Source: Moraxellaceae bacterium | Lineage (GTDB): Bacteria > Pseudomonadota > Gammaproteobacteria > Pseudomonadales > Moraxellaceae | Assembly (NCBI GenBank): GCA_024234595.1 | Contig: JACKNZ010000013.1 | Location: 1 to 64,000, forward strand | Reading direction: 5' to 3' | Length of the DNA stretch: 64,000 bases | Part shown: positions 31,176 to 39,797 of the stretch, one piece after another | Layout: each line of letters starts with the position of its first letter | Position numbering within the stretch: the stretch's first letter is position 1 | Program-made: the position numbers and the translations under genes | Notes under the pieces: model-generated | Database searches by the model: none | What the model was told of the DNA's origin: nothing | What the model saw: only the letters and a program-made list of their open reading frames with translations

Positions 31176-31406
31176 ATGCGTACCGTCTCTGTTTTTAAAA
31201 ATGGCAACAATCAAGCTGTGCGTTTACCCAAAGATATGGAATTTGACAATGTCAGTGAGCTCGAAATTGTCAAAGTGGGTGATGTCATTACTTTACGTCC
31301 TATTCGACCAAGTTGGCAATCATTAACGACTCTCCCCAAAGCCGATGCTGATTTTTTGCAAAACCGCCCGACGATTGTTAGTGATGAAGGCAGGTTTGAG
31401 CAATGA
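31176..31406 (+). CDS. VapB-type (AbrB/MazE fold) antitoxin
   Basis: 76 residues. Swapped-hairpin DNA-binding domain at residues 1-48 (VFKNGNNQAVRLPKD, then ELEIVKVGDVITLRP), followed by a C-terminal toxin-binding tail. The stop overlaps the start of the PIN toxin by 4 bases. AAGAGG precedes the ATG. It probably represses its own promoter together with the toxin. Confidence 0.92.
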   Translation: MRTVSVFKNGNNQAVRLPKDMEFDNVSELEIVKVGDVITLRPIRPSWQSLTTLPKADADFLQNRPTIVSDEGRFEQ

Positions 31407-31816
31407 CAACGTATATGCTCGACACTTGTATTTGTTCATTTATTATGCGCGAAAGACCCGAATCAGTATTAGAACGACTCGCTTTAGAAGTTAGACAACA
31501 CAACCGTATTGTGATTTCGGCAATTACTTATGCCGAAATGCGTTATGGCGAAATAGGCAAAAAAGCCTCTCCTAAACACGCGCTTTTAGTGGCTGAATTT
31601 ACACGGCGTTTAGATGCCATTTTGCCGTGGGATAGTTATGCTGTTGACGCAACTGTCGCTATAAAACGTCATTTAACTGCAATAGGTTCTAAAATAGGCG
31701 AAAATGATATGGCTATTGCAGGTCATGCGATTGCCAGTGATTGTATTTTAGTCACTAATAATGTGGGTGAATTTAGTCGTGTAGATGGTTTGCACTATCA
31801 AGATTGGGTTAATTAG
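31403..31816 (+). CDS. VapC-type PIN-domain toxin
   Basis: 137-residue PIN RNase, expected to cleave tRNA or rRNA when free. Acidic residues of the active site are visible: Asp in MLDTCICSF, Glu in ITYAEMRYGE, Asp in GENDMAIAGHA, and a late acidic pair in NNVGEF. The full-length domain appears intact. It is coupled to vapB and followed closely by hemJ. Confidence 0.93.
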   Translation: MTTYMLDTCICSFIMRERPESVLERLALEVRQHNRIVISAITYAEMRYGEIGKKASPKHALLVAEFTRRLDAILPWDSYAVDATVAIKRHLTAIGSKIGENDMAIAGHAIASDCILVTNNVGEFSRVDGLHYQDWVN

Positions 31817-31826
31817 GAGTTTTTTG

Positions 31827-32249
31827 ATGCTCTGGCTTAAAGCCTTTCATATTATTGCGGTGATTTGCTGGTTTGCGGGGCTGTTTTATTTGCCTCGATT
31901 GTTTGTGTATCATGCCCAAAGTACCGACAGCACCAGCATTGAACGCTTTAAAATTATGGAGCGTAAGCTGTATCGAGGCATTATGTGGCCTTCTATGGTC
32001 TTAACTATTGTGTTTGGTGCAGCGATGATGATGAATGCACCTGACTATTATTTAAAACAAGGCTGGTTACATGCCAAATTAGCCTTAGTCACGCTATTGA
32101 TTGTGTATCACTTTTTTTGTGGTTATTACCGTGAGCAATTTGCCAATGATAACAATCAAAAAACGCATGTTTTTTATCGAGTGTTTAATGAATTGCCTGT
32201 GCTGTTGTTAATTGCGGTGGTGATTTTAGTGGTGGTTAAGCCGTTTTAA
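31827..32249 (+). CDS. hemJ: Protoporphyrinogen IX oxidase HemJ
   Basis: Membrane oxidase of haem biosynthesis, 140 residues with four hydrophobic segments. The family His is in WLKAFHIIAVICWFAGLFYLPRL (split), with WLHAKLALV and the FNELPVLLL end. ATG at 31827 has AGGAG at 31815. An upstream frame from 31785 runs through vapC and is ignored. It may be co-transcribed with vapBC, though it surely has another promoter in other species. Confidence 0.92.
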   Translation: MLWLKAFHIIAVICWFAGLFYLPRLFVYHAQSTDSTSIERFKIMERKLYRGIMWPSMVLTIVFGAAMMMNAPDYYLKQGWLHAKLALVTLLIVYHFFCGYYREQFANDNNQKTHVFYRVFNELPVLLLIAVVILVVVKPF

Positions 32250-32258
32250 GGAATCTCT

Positions 32259-33029
32259 ATGCGTCCTGTTGTGTTATGTTTTAGTGGTTTAGACCCTTCG
32301 GGCGGAGCTGGTTTACAAGCCGATATTGAAGCCATTGCGGCTTTACAAGCCCATGCAGCCATTGCTTGCACAGCATTAACCATTCAAGACAGCCAACAAG
32401 TGTATGGCTTTCAAACAGTTGATGCTACTTTACTAGCCGAACAAGCTGCCAAAGTCTTAGCCGATTTACCTGTTAAAGCCATTAAATGCGGCATGTTGGC
32501 AACACCCGAAACGGTTGCTGTGGTTAAACAAATTTGCCAACAACACCCTCATACTCCACTCATTTTAGACCCAGTTTTAGTCGCCAACAGTGGTGGCTCA
32601 CTCACCGTAGACGGTTTTATTGATAGCCTCAAACAACTATTTCCCTATGCCCATTTGTTAACACCCAATACCGTAGAAGCTGAGCGTTTAACGGGTTTAT
32701 CCGTTGCTAATAATGAAGCAGATGTGATTAACACCTTAAGTGACTTAGGTGTAAAAGCAGTTTTACTCAAAGGCGGTCACGAACAGGGGCAAATGTTGCG
32801 TAATCGTTTATATCAAGACAACAAACTCATTCAAACTAGCCAATGGCCACGTTTAAATGCCCAATTTCATGGTTCTGGTTGTAGTTTAGCATCAGCGATT
32901 AGTGCTGGTATTGCCAATGGTTTACCGTTACCAATAGCGGTTACTCGTGCTGAAGTTTGGTTACAACGTAGTTTACAAAACGCTGATTTTCCTCATAAAA
33001 ATGGGCAGGCCATTCCAAGGCGTATTTAA
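32259..33029 (+). CDS. thiD: Hydroxymethylpyrimidine/phosphomethylpyrimidine kinase
   Basis: Phosphorylates HMP and HMP-P in thiamine synthesis. The 256-residue ribokinase-fold protein has LDPSGGAGLQADI at the substrate site, LILDPVLVANSGG, and the catalytic GSGCSLASAI near the C-terminus. It follows hemJ by 9 bases. Confidence 0.94.
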   Translation: MRPVVLCFSGLDPSGGAGLQADIEAIAALQAHAAIACTALTIQDSQQVYGFQTVDATLLAEQAAKVLADLPVKAIKCGMLATPETVAVVKQICQQHPHTPLILDPVLVANSGGSLTVDGFIDSLKQLFPYAHLLTPNTVEAERLTGLSVANNEADVINTLSDLGVKAVLLKGGHEQGQMLRNRLYQDNKLIQTSQWPRLNAQFHGSGCSLASAISAGIANGLPLPIAVTRAEVWLQRSLQNADFPHKNGQAIPRRI

Positions 33030-33032
33030 AAT

Positions 33033-33092
33033 ATCCCTTCGACTCCGCTCAGGGTGCATTTTTCGTTGGTTGAGCGGTGTCGAAACCAACAA
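33033..33092. repeat. Family D inverted repeat between thiD and thiE
   Basis: TTCGACTCCGCTCA and TGAGCGGTGTCGAA form an imperfect hairpin. Partial copies of the same sequence occur at 43157-43195, 47962-47990 and 50977-51003, each in a gap between genes. Confidence 0.7.
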
Positions 33093-33139
33093 TAATCATT
33101 TAACTCACTGACATTACGGTATCTTTTTGGGCAAATTTA

Positions 33140-33754
33140 ATGACGCAACTCTACCTCATCACCGATAGCCAGTTATTAGCAGGACGTTTATTGCCTGCTG
33201 TTGAGCAAGCCTTAATCGGTGGTGCAAAGTTAATTCAATATCGTGACAAATCAACCAACACCAGCAAACGTTTACACGAAGCACAACAACTTAAAGCCCT
33301 ATGCCAACGCTACAACGTGCCCTTGATTATCAATGATGATTTAGAACTAGCGGCACAATTAGGGGTTGGTGTACATTTTGGGCAACAAGATGGCTCAATT
33401 GCTTTGGCACGTCAACGCTTGGGTCAAGACGCAATTATTGGTGCAACCTGCCATAACTCGCTTGAATTTGCCAAACAAGCCGCCACTCAAGGCGCAAGCT
33501 ATTTAGCCTTTGGGGCATTTTATCCTTCATCGACTAAACCCTTAGCGCAATTAGCTCAGTTAGATACCTTAACGCAAGCTAAACAATTGTTTAGCTTACC
33601 TGTGGTGGCGATAGGTGGCATTACTTTAGACAATGCCATGCCTTTGATTGACGCAGGGGCTAATTATGTGGCGGTAATTAGTGATATATTTGCTTTGCCT
33701 ACAGAAAATATTTGCTACAGGACTAAGGCTTATTACTTGCTGAGCAACAGATAA
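33140..33754 (+). CDS. thiE: Thiamine phosphate synthase
   Basis: Couples HMP pyrophosphate and thiazole phosphate to thiamine phosphate. The 204-residue TIM barrel has LIQYRDKSTN, LIINDDLELAAQ, GVHFGQQDG, GATCHN and VVAIGGI motifs. The last dozen residues (NICYRTKAYYLLSNR) look unlike the family and may come from a 3' end change. It is downstream of thiD but separated by a repeat. Confidence 0.93.
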   Translation: MTQLYLITDSQLLAGRLLPAVEQALIGGAKLIQYRDKSTNTSKRLHEAQQLKALCQRYNVPLIINDDLELAAQLGVGVHFGQQDGSIALARQRLGQDAIIGATCHNSLEFAKQAATQGASYLAFGAFYPSSTKPLAQLAQLDTLTQAKQLFSLPVVAIGGITLDNAMPLIDAGANYVAVISDIFALPTENICYRTKAYYLLSNR

Positions 33755-33782
33755 TAATGAGATTTTTTCTTTAAAGACCAAT

Positions 33783-33805
33783 AAAAAAACCGCTATCGTA
33801 AGCGG
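33783..33805 (-). terminator. Rho-independent terminator of tRNA-Val
   Basis: On the minus strand CCGCT-TACGAT-AGCGG forms a short GC stem followed by seven T residues, 20 bases after the tRNA 3' end. Confidence 0.8.
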
Positions 33806-33824
33806 CTGATTTATATAGTATTTT

Positions 33825-33901
33825 TGGTAGACGTAACTGGACTCGAACCAGCGACCCCCACCATGTCAAGGTGGTGCTCTAACCAACTGAGCTATACGTC
33901 T
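33825..33901 (-). tRNA. tRNA-Val (anticodon GAC), CCA encoded
   Basis: The 77-base cloverleaf starts AGACGTA and ends TACGTCT-A-CCA, so the 7-bp acceptor stem pairs and the CCA end is encoded. The D arm reads GCTCAGTTGGTTAGAGC. The anticodon arm is CCACC-TTGACAT-GGTGG with GAC in the loop. The T arm is CTGG-TTCGAGT-CCAG. The anticodon reads GUC and GUU codons. Confidence 0.97.
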
Positions 33902-33915
33902 AAAGAGGCGAGCAT

Positions 33916-33943
33916 TTTATATAGCCATGCCCCTGTATGCAAG
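33916..33943 (-). promoter_or_regulatory. Promoter of tRNA-Val
   Basis: On the minus strand a -35-like CTTGCA (33938-33943) is separated by 16 bases from TATAAA (33916-33921). A GC-rich stretch follows before the tRNA, as in stringently controlled promoters. Confidence 0.6.
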
Positions 33944-33948
33944 TGTTT

Positions 33949-35973
33949 TTACAGTTCTTTTGTTTTTTGAGCTTGATATTTTGGCCACTTCTTAAACAAA
34001 TCACGCATTTGTTTCATTTGTTCTTGCGCCTCTGGGGTTAGCGGCTGATAACGCAAAACACAATAATACTGTTGCAACTGTTGCAAAGCAGGTTGCCACT
34101 GCGGCTGGTGCATCTCTAAGCGTTGTAAATAGGCTATCACGCCCTCCCCCTGCTCTCGTGCTAAACCGCGTTGAGCCAATTGCTGAGACAATCGCACAAT
34201 CACTTTATCAACTGGGTTTAGACGTTTTTGACCTTTTAAAATTGTCCATAATGCCAATAAACTAGCAATAATAATAAGCGCACCAAACATAATAGCTATA
34301 CGCTTCCAAACTGAGCTATCACCCAATAACTTTAACAATAACTGTTCTTGGTTTTCTGTATCGTACCCTACAATGTCTTTTTGCCACCGATAGTTAATAT
34401 AATCGGCCATATTGCGCAACTGGCTAAACCATTTAAAGTTATTATACTTAAACGTGCTAAAGGCCGAATTGCCCCACACTTCTGCATTTTGAGCTAAATC
34501 ACTCATGCCATTTTCGATACGCTCAGGTGCAACTGCGCCTGTTGGGTCAAGCATGACCCAGCCCTTATTAGGTAACCATGCTTCTACCCATGCATGAGCA
34601 TCCAATTGACGTACCTGCCAAGAATCTTTGTTTGGACTCCACTCTCCACCTTGATAACCCACCACCACTCTGGTTGGAATGCCTGCGGCGCGCAACAAAA
34701 AAGCAAACGAAGACGAATAATGTTCACAAAAACCGCGTTTAGTTTTAAACAAAAAGTCATCTATGCGGTTATTACCCAATAAAGGCGGTTCTAAGGTGTA
34801 ATAAAATTCACTTTTTCTGAACCATGATAATATTGCGGTAATATACGCTTCGTCCGAACCATAATACTTGCGCCATTGCTGTGCCATTTGTCGCGCCACA
34901 GGGTTTCCAGTTTCTGGCAACATTAAATTATCTAAACGTAACCAATCAGGTAATTCTAAATCTAAAGCAATCGCCTGATATTGCATGACATCATAAGTAA
35001 ATCTTTGAAAAACAGGTGCTTGACTAACCAATCTAAAATCACGACTCAAGCCAACACCCTGCGTGCGCGAATACGGAACAGCCAAACTGTAAAGCCAAAC
35101 TCTGTCCGTTGGTTCTAAAATCACTTTGTAATATTTAGGTGGCGTTTTAGTAATATGAATTTGTGTTTCTGCCCACATTGGCAAGGGATAGTTTGACCAT
35201 GCGGCATTATCATCGGCCAAAATTGCCCGATTACTTGGCCGCCATGTTTTACCATCAAAGCGCGATAAGGTTAAACCACGCCAATATAACTCAGACTTAG
35301 GTGGAACTTGATTTTTGTTGGCAAACTCGACTCTAAAGGCTAATTCGCTCGACTGACTTAACTTGGCTAAATCACCGGGTGACATATTATCGGTCATGCC
35401 TGTTTTGCCAGTTCCTTCACTTAATTTAAAAGTCCATAATGGTGGCAATCTTGGAAAAAACAAAAACAAAATCAACATTAAAGGCAATGCCTGCCCCAAT
35501 AATATCAGTGATTTTTTAAAAGCGTGTTTTAGCGAAATGGTTTGATTAAAAACCACATAAGCGGCAGTAATACATAACACACCTAACCCTGCATACAGTG
35601 TACTTGCAAGTCCTTGATTAAATAAGAATTGGGTTGCCAACATAAAGTAGGATAGCGTCAGTAAAACATAACAATCGCGTTCATTTTTTGTTTCTAATAG
35701 TTTAAGTGCTATACACACAATCAAAAAAGATGTGCCAGCTTCGGGGCCAAACCATGTGTTATAAGAGTATTTAATACCCGCCAATGCCCCCATCACAAAC
35801 AGCACTTTAAACCATTTGTTAGGTAGAGGTAGGCGTTGTTCAATAACAGGCAATCGCCATAATAAACTGACAATAAATGCACCATTTAGCCACAATGGCA
35901 CACGAGAGGCGTGTGGCAACATCACCACCAATAAAGTTAGCAATAATGCGTAGCGGGTATTAAGGTTGGTCAT
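33949..35973 (-). CDS. Membrane transglutaminase-like protein (TgpA/DUF3488)
   Basis: 674 residues. About seven membrane segments at the N-terminus (to roughly 175), then a periplasmic part with a transglutaminase-like domain, one further membrane segment (about 555-580) and a cytoplasmic DUF4129-like tail. The Cys-His-Asp core is visible: Cys in KRGFCEHYSSSFAFLLRAAG, His in QLDAHAWVEAW, Asp in VMLDPTGA. The likely role is cell-envelope peptide processing, known for TgpA in Pseudomonas. Third gene of the MoxR-DUF58-TgpA operon with a 4-base overlap. Confidence 0.93.
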   Translation of the reverse strand: MTNLNTRYALLLTLLVVMLPHASRVPLWLNGAFIVSLLWRLPVIEQRLPLPNKWFKVLFVMGALAGIKYSYNTWFGPEAGTSFLIVCIALKLLETKNERDCYVLLTLSYFMLATQFLFNQGLASTLYAGLGVLCITAAYVVFNQTISLKHAFKKSLILLGQALPLMLILFLFFPRLPPLWTFKLSEGTGKTGMTDNMSPGDLAKLSQSSELAFRVEFANKNQVPPKSELYWRGLTLSRFDGKTWRPSNRAILADDNAAWSNYPLPMWAETQIHITKTPPKYYKVILEPTDRVWLYSLAVPYSRTQGVGLSRDFRLVSQAPVFQRFTYDVMQYQAIALDLELPDWLRLDNLMLPETGNPVARQMAQQWRKYYGSDEAYITAILSWFRKSEFYYTLEPPLLGNNRIDDFLFKTKRGFCEHYSSSFAFLLRAAGIPTRVVVGYQGGEWSPNKDSWQVRQLDAHAWVEAWLPNKGWVMLDPTGAVAPERIENGMSDLAQNAEVWGNSAFSTFKYNNFKWFSQLRNMADYINYRWQKDIVGYDTENQEQLLLKLLGDSSVWKRIAIMFGALIIIASLLALWTILKGQKRLNPVDKVIVRLSQQLAQRGLAREQGEGVIAYLQRLEMHQPQWQPALQQLQQYYCVLRYQPLTPEAQEQMKQMRDLFKKWPKYQAQKTKEL

Positions 35974-36950
35974 ACTGACTCCTCAAACAATGCCAATGCG
36001 CGCAAACATTGCTGCTGATGCTGATTTCCTGCCCCCATCTCCACGGTTGTATGTGGCAACTTTAAGGCAAATGGTTGTTGTTGCTCGGTAAATTTAACCA
36101 CCCACCATGCTAAACGCGACAATCGCCCTTCTTTATCCAAGCCACTAAACGCTTGATAGTCCAAGGTATTACTACCTGCAACTGGCTCACTATAGGTTTT
36201 TACTAACATACCCTGTCCTCGCGCCAAATGTTTCCATGACACATGGGCTAAAGGGTCGCCTTCGGTAAAGTTTTTTAATTGCTCAAAGTCCTCAATGCCA
36301 GCACGACGACGTTGACTATATTGCGCTTCTTGTTTGTCGCCAGCTCCTGCAGGCAGTTCATCAGAGGCAATCGCCTTGGGATAGACAATGGCGTTAATAT
36401 CTAAATCTAGCCACGTCCATGCGCGTAATAACCCTAAAGGGTAAAAAGTGGTAATTTTTAAACGTGGCGGAAAAAATCTGCCTCGATGTTCAGTACGTAA
36501 ATACAAGGTAATTTCACTGGAGTCTTCAATCACCTCGATACGCTCACTAACCTCACCCCATTGCAGTTGCAAGGCATAATATAAGCGTTTATTGGTGGCA
36601 GAAAGTCGAATGGTAAAACCCACTAAATCGCCTGCAAAGGCTTCGCCACCTTTAACGGCAGTAATTTTTAAGCCTGATAAATTAGCAAAGGTATGATGGA
36701 TAGCAATGACTAATAAACTACCCAATAAAAAACAAAAACCTAATATCAAGTTGTTGGCATAGTTAATGCCCGCAATAAACAGGGATAACAACAACAACGA
36801 CATCATGCCGCCATGCGACGACAAAAAAATAAACACTCGCCGCTGATTAAGTACCACTTCTTTGGTGCGAGGGATACGCCGACTGAGCCAATTTTGCCAG
36901 CGTGTTTTATAGCTTTGTTTAAGTGCTTGCAGAATTGCCATGTTATTCAA
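35970..36950 (-). CDS. DUF58 protein (MoxR-associated)
   Basis: 326 residues. Two membrane segments near 47-90 are followed by a beta-rich region and the DUF58/vWA-like domain with GAGDKQEAQYSQRRRAGIEDFEQLKNFTEGDPLAHVSWK (split here). The ribosome-independent cue is the 8-base overlap with moxR upstream and the 4-base overlap with tgpA downstream. It acts together with the MoxR ATPase; its molecular target is unknown. Confidence 0.92.
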   Translation of the reverse strand: MNNMAILQALKQSYKTRWQNWLSRRIPRTKEVVLNQRRVFIFLSSHGGMMSLLLLSLFIAGINYANNLILGFCFLLGSLLVIAIHHTFANLSGLKITAVKGGEAFAGDLVGFTIRLSATNKRLYYALQLQWGEVSERIEVIEDSSEITLYLRTEHRGRFFPPRLKITTFYPLGLLRAWTWLDLDINAIVYPKAIASDELPAGAGDKQEAQYSQRRRAGIEDFEQLKNFTEGDPLAHVSWKHLARGQGMLVKTYSEPVAGSNTLDYQAFSGLDKEGRLSRLAWWVVKFTEQQQPFALKLPHTTVEMGAGNQHQQQCLRALALFEESV

Positions 36951-37860
36951 TCACATCAATGGCACTTAATAATTGACTGGTCAGTGAGTGCATTCGGCTT
37001 TGGTCTTCGATACTACCACGCAAACGATGTTCGGCCACCGAAGGCAATACCGCTTGTACATCTTCGGGAATAGCATAATTTCGCCCTTCAATCATTGCCC
37101 ATGCTTGGGTGGCGCGTTTTAGTGCCAATAATCCACGAGGCGATAAACCGTGGGCAAAATCTCGGCTTTGACGGGTATGTGTGACCAAGCGTTGCAAATA
37201 ACTTAATACTGCGTCGCTTAAATGAATCTCGTTAATTTGGGCTTGCCACGCACTCAAACGCTCGGTATCGGCTAAAGCAGGCAAAACACTCAACATTTGA
37301 CGACGGTCTTTGCCTGTTAATAATTCACGTTCGGCTCGAGGGTCGGGATAGCCTAATTGGATTCTCATTAAAAATCGGTCAAGTTGCGACTCAGGCAAAG
37401 GAAATGTGCCCATTTGATGGCTGGGATTTTGGGTGGCAATCACAAAAAAAGGCTGTGGCAAACGTCGAGTAACACCATCGCTGGTCACTTGCCCTTCTTC
37501 CATCGCCTCCAATAAAGCACTTTGGGTTTTGGGACTGGTGCGGTTAATTTCGTCAGCTAATAGCACTTGGGTAAATATAGGCCCTTCTCTAAAACTGAAT
37601 TGTTGTTCGGCAGGATTAAAAATCGACACGCCAATAATGTCGGCTGGCAGCATATCACTGGTAAATTGCAAACGCTGATACTGCAAGCCTAAACTACGGG
37701 CTAGTGCTTCGGCAAGCGTGGTTTTGCCCATACCAGGTAAATCTTCGATAAGTAAATGACCTTTAGCCAACAAACAGGCCAAGGCTAATTTGATTTGATT
37801 TTGTTTGCCTAAAATAACACTGTTTAGTGAGTTAATGACAGGTTGAAGGGCTGATGTCAT
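36943..37860 (-). CDS. MoxR-family AAA+ ATPase
   Basis: 305 residues. Walker A LIEDLPGMGKTTLAEAL, Walker B VLLADEINRTSPKTQSALLEAM, sensor-1 FFVIATQNPSH, and an arginine-finger region FPLPESQLDRF. MoxR proteins act as chaperone-like ATPases with DUF58/vWA partners, which follow directly. First gene of the operon. Confidence 0.95.
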   Translation of the reverse strand: MTSALQPVINSLNSVILGKQNQIKLALACLLAKGHLLIEDLPGMGKTTLAEALARSLGLQYQRLQFTSDMLPADIIGVSIFNPAEQQFSFREGPIFTQVLLADEINRTSPKTQSALLEAMEEGQVTSDGVTRRLPQPFFVIATQNPSHQMGTFPLPESQLDRFLMRIQLGYPDPRAERELLTGKDRRQMLSVLPALADTERLSAWQAQINEIHLSDAVLSYLQRLVTHTRQSRDFAHGLSPRGLLALKRATQAWAMIEGRNYAIPEDVQAVLPSVAEHRLRGSIEDQSRMHSLTSQLLSAIDVIE

Positions 37861-38067
37861 TGTTTAGTCCTTAAAATTATTTTTAACAACTAAACATAAC
37901 ATTCAATACGCAAAAGGTGAAATAAAACAACCGCTGTTTTTTGTTGGTGTCGTGTTGATGAAGGCGTTATTATTAGCCGCACTCCTCTTTGCCTTAAATA
38001 CACTACAACAGGGAGCCCTCTGACCTCAACGTGTTAGAGCCAAAAAATAAATAACAGGACTTGTACC

Positions 38068-38421
38068 ATGTCAATGCTACCTCATTATATTGTTGTGTGG
38101 GATACCGCACAACACGGCACAGCCAATAGCCTAGAGCAAGCCACCACAATGGCAGCTCATTTAGCCGAACAAACAAGTGAGCCTAATCCTAAATTTATTC
38201 AGTTTGCCAAATACGTTCAAAATCACTTTAAAACCGCAGAAGGAAGTGAAAAAAGTTATTTTTTAGACTTTGATAATGAGGCTAAAGAAAATAAAACAGC
38301 CGCACTGATGGTAGAGCTACCAAATGATGCGTGGCAGCCTGTGTTAATGTGCATGGTCGATGCCGCCTCACGTTTAGGCTTAGCCATCTATGATGAAGAA
38401 ACACAAATTTTGTCCAAATAA
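38068..38421 (+). CDS. Uncharacterised 117-residue protein, related to the N-terminus of the 603-residue protein
   Basis: Small acidic cytoplasmic protein without signal or membrane segment. Its pattern YIVVWDTA...A.HLAEQTSEPNPKF..FA.Y and LPNDAW..V...VDAASRLGLAIYDEE matches residues about 6-113 of the protein encoded at 39783-41594: LIIWDAD..., LARLLAEQAAEPSKKLLAFA, LPEYNWYSLV, and KKHGLVLLGEE. The two therefore share a domain that I do not recognise. ACAGGA precedes the ATG. The stop is followed by 190 bases with no gene before the MpaB-like gene. Confidence 0.75.
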   Translation: MSMLPHYIVVWDTAQHGTANSLEQATTMAAHLAEQTSEPNPKFIQFAKYVQNHFKTAEGSEKSYFLDFDNEAKENKTAALMVELPNDAWQPVLMCMVDAASRLGLAIYDEETQILSK

Positions 38422-38614
38422 TGCCCTACAGCCAATATATTTTTTTTCAAGTTTTTTAACCTTTAAACTCCAACCAAGCACTTGCTTGTTTATTACCCAT
38501 CCGCTATATTGGCACTAAAGTACCACATCAAAACTAATTATCTGTACGATTTAGTGTCCTTGCTCAACATTAAGCCCTACTTTTAATATGGTTTTTAATA
38601 AAGAGGATATTATT

Positions 38615-39688
38615 GTGCCTATTCCTACTCGTGCCCAAATTTTAGACTTTGAAAAAATTGGCGACCCTTTAGCTGATGCAGTGGTTGATTATTTATACAA
38701 AAATAAGCTACGTGCACCGAATATTTGGCAACTGGTGCAACAACAAGCCCAAGCAGGCAGCACAGAATGCCAAGCTTTATGTGATGAAGTCTTTACTGTG
38801 CCTGAGTGGGTAGATTGGCAACAAATTGAACGTGGCGCACAAGTATTTTTACGCGCTGCACCACTGGCTTTAGTGGCTTTTGCGCTAGGGGCATTGCCTT
38901 TAACTTATGCCGTTCCTAACATTGCCCGTGTGTTGGCCTCAACCAAACGTTTGGAGCAAGATGCCATTCGCCGTTTATACGAAACAGGTTCAATGGTCGC
39001 TGACGTGTTAGCCAAAGGTGGCCTGAAAGCGGATGGCGTGGGTTTAAACTCGGTGCTAAGAGTTCGTTTATTACATACTTTTGTGCGTCGTCATGTGGGC
39101 ATTGATGATGCCAAAAAAGGCTTAAATTTACCTTTGGCAATTAATCAAGCCGAAATGGCGTGGGTCGCTTGTGGTTTTAGTTATGTGGTGTTGGTTGGTT
39201 TAGAGCGTTTGGGCGTGTATTTAACCGATGATGATAAACGGGCTTATCATCACTTATGGCGTTATGCCAATTATTTGATGGGGGTCAACCCAGCCTTATT
39301 GGCCGATAGCCCTGCTCAAGATGTTTTGTTGTATGCCCAATTAAAAACAGTGTTATGTGCACCTGATGATTGTGGTCGTTTATTAACAGACACTTTAGCC
39401 AACTCGTTTGCGGGTCAACCACCGTTCTTTTTGCCAAGACGTGAGTTGGGTGTGTTGGGGAGTATTGTGATTCCTGATAAAGATTTAACTCAAGGCTTAG
39501 GCTTTAATTTGTATCCAGAACGACATTTATTGCCTTTAATAAAAGCTGTGGTTTATACCGCCAGTCGCACCAGTACCCTTGCTACCGCGCAAGTCGCTGA
39601 TTGGGGGCGTGATTATATTCGTTATGTGTTAGATGATGGCCTTAAAGGTCGTATGGCCGATTTTCAAATGCAAATGGGGGCGCATTAA
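38615..39688 (+). CDS. MpaB/DUF2236-type oxygenase family protein
   Basis: About 357 residues. The DUF2236 pattern is seen in a helical bundle: FLRAAPLALVAFALGALPLTYAVP, RLYETGSMVADVLA, RLLHTFVRRHVG with a candidate haem-ligand His, and WRYANYLMGVNPALL. The family includes rubber oxygenase Lcp and fungal MpaB, both haem proteins. The substrate is unknown here. I prefer GTG at 38615, which has GAGG eight bases upstream, over ATG at 38588, which has none. Confidence 0.8.
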   Translation: MPIPTRAQILDFEKIGDPLADAVVDYLYKNKLRAPNIWQLVQQQAQAGSTECQALCDEVFTVPEWVDWQQIERGAQVFLRAAPLALVAFALGALPLTYAVPNIARVLASTKRLEQDAIRRLYETGSMVADVLAKGGLKADGVGLNSVLRVRLLHTFVRRHVGIDDAKKGLNLPLAINQAEMAWVACGFSYVVLVGLERLGVYLTDDDKRAYHHLWRYANYLMGVNPALLADSPAQDVLLYAQLKTVLCAPDDCGRLLTDTLANSFAGQPPFFLPRRELGVLGSIVIPDKDLTQGLGFNLYPERHLLPLIKAVVYTASRTSTLATAQVADWGRDYIRYVLDDGLKGRMADFQMQMGAH

Positions 39689-39706
39689 GACGCTGATGGC
39701 AGCCAA

Positions 39707-39729
39707 AAGCTGAGTTTTTGGCTCAGCTT
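39707..39729 (+). terminator. Possible terminator after the MpaB-like gene
   Basis: AAGCTGAG and CTCAGCTT form an 8-bp stem with a TTTTTGG loop. No clean T run follows, so terminator function is uncertain. Confidence 0.35.
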
Positions 39730-39767
39730 GCTTCTTAGGCTAGAAGGATAATTTTATCTTTTATTTA

Positions 39768-39797
39768 GATGGGTTTCGTTCCTCAACCCATCCTACA
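39768..39797. repeat. Family C palindromic repeat overlapping the 3' end of the 603-residue gene
   Basis: ATGGGTTTCGTTCCTCAACCCAT is an inverted repeat with arms ATGGGTT and AACCCAT, followed by CCTACAC. Near copies occur at 51044-51074 and 54418-54487. The stop codon and last residues of the leftward gene (39783-41594) lie in this repeat. Confidence 0.75.

Noticed and set aside
37958..38023. 21-codon frame MKALLLAALLFALNTLQQGAL
   Set aside because: It looks like a signal peptide and could be a tiny membrane peptide, but it has only a weak ribosome site and no Cys lipobox. Not enough support to list as a gene.
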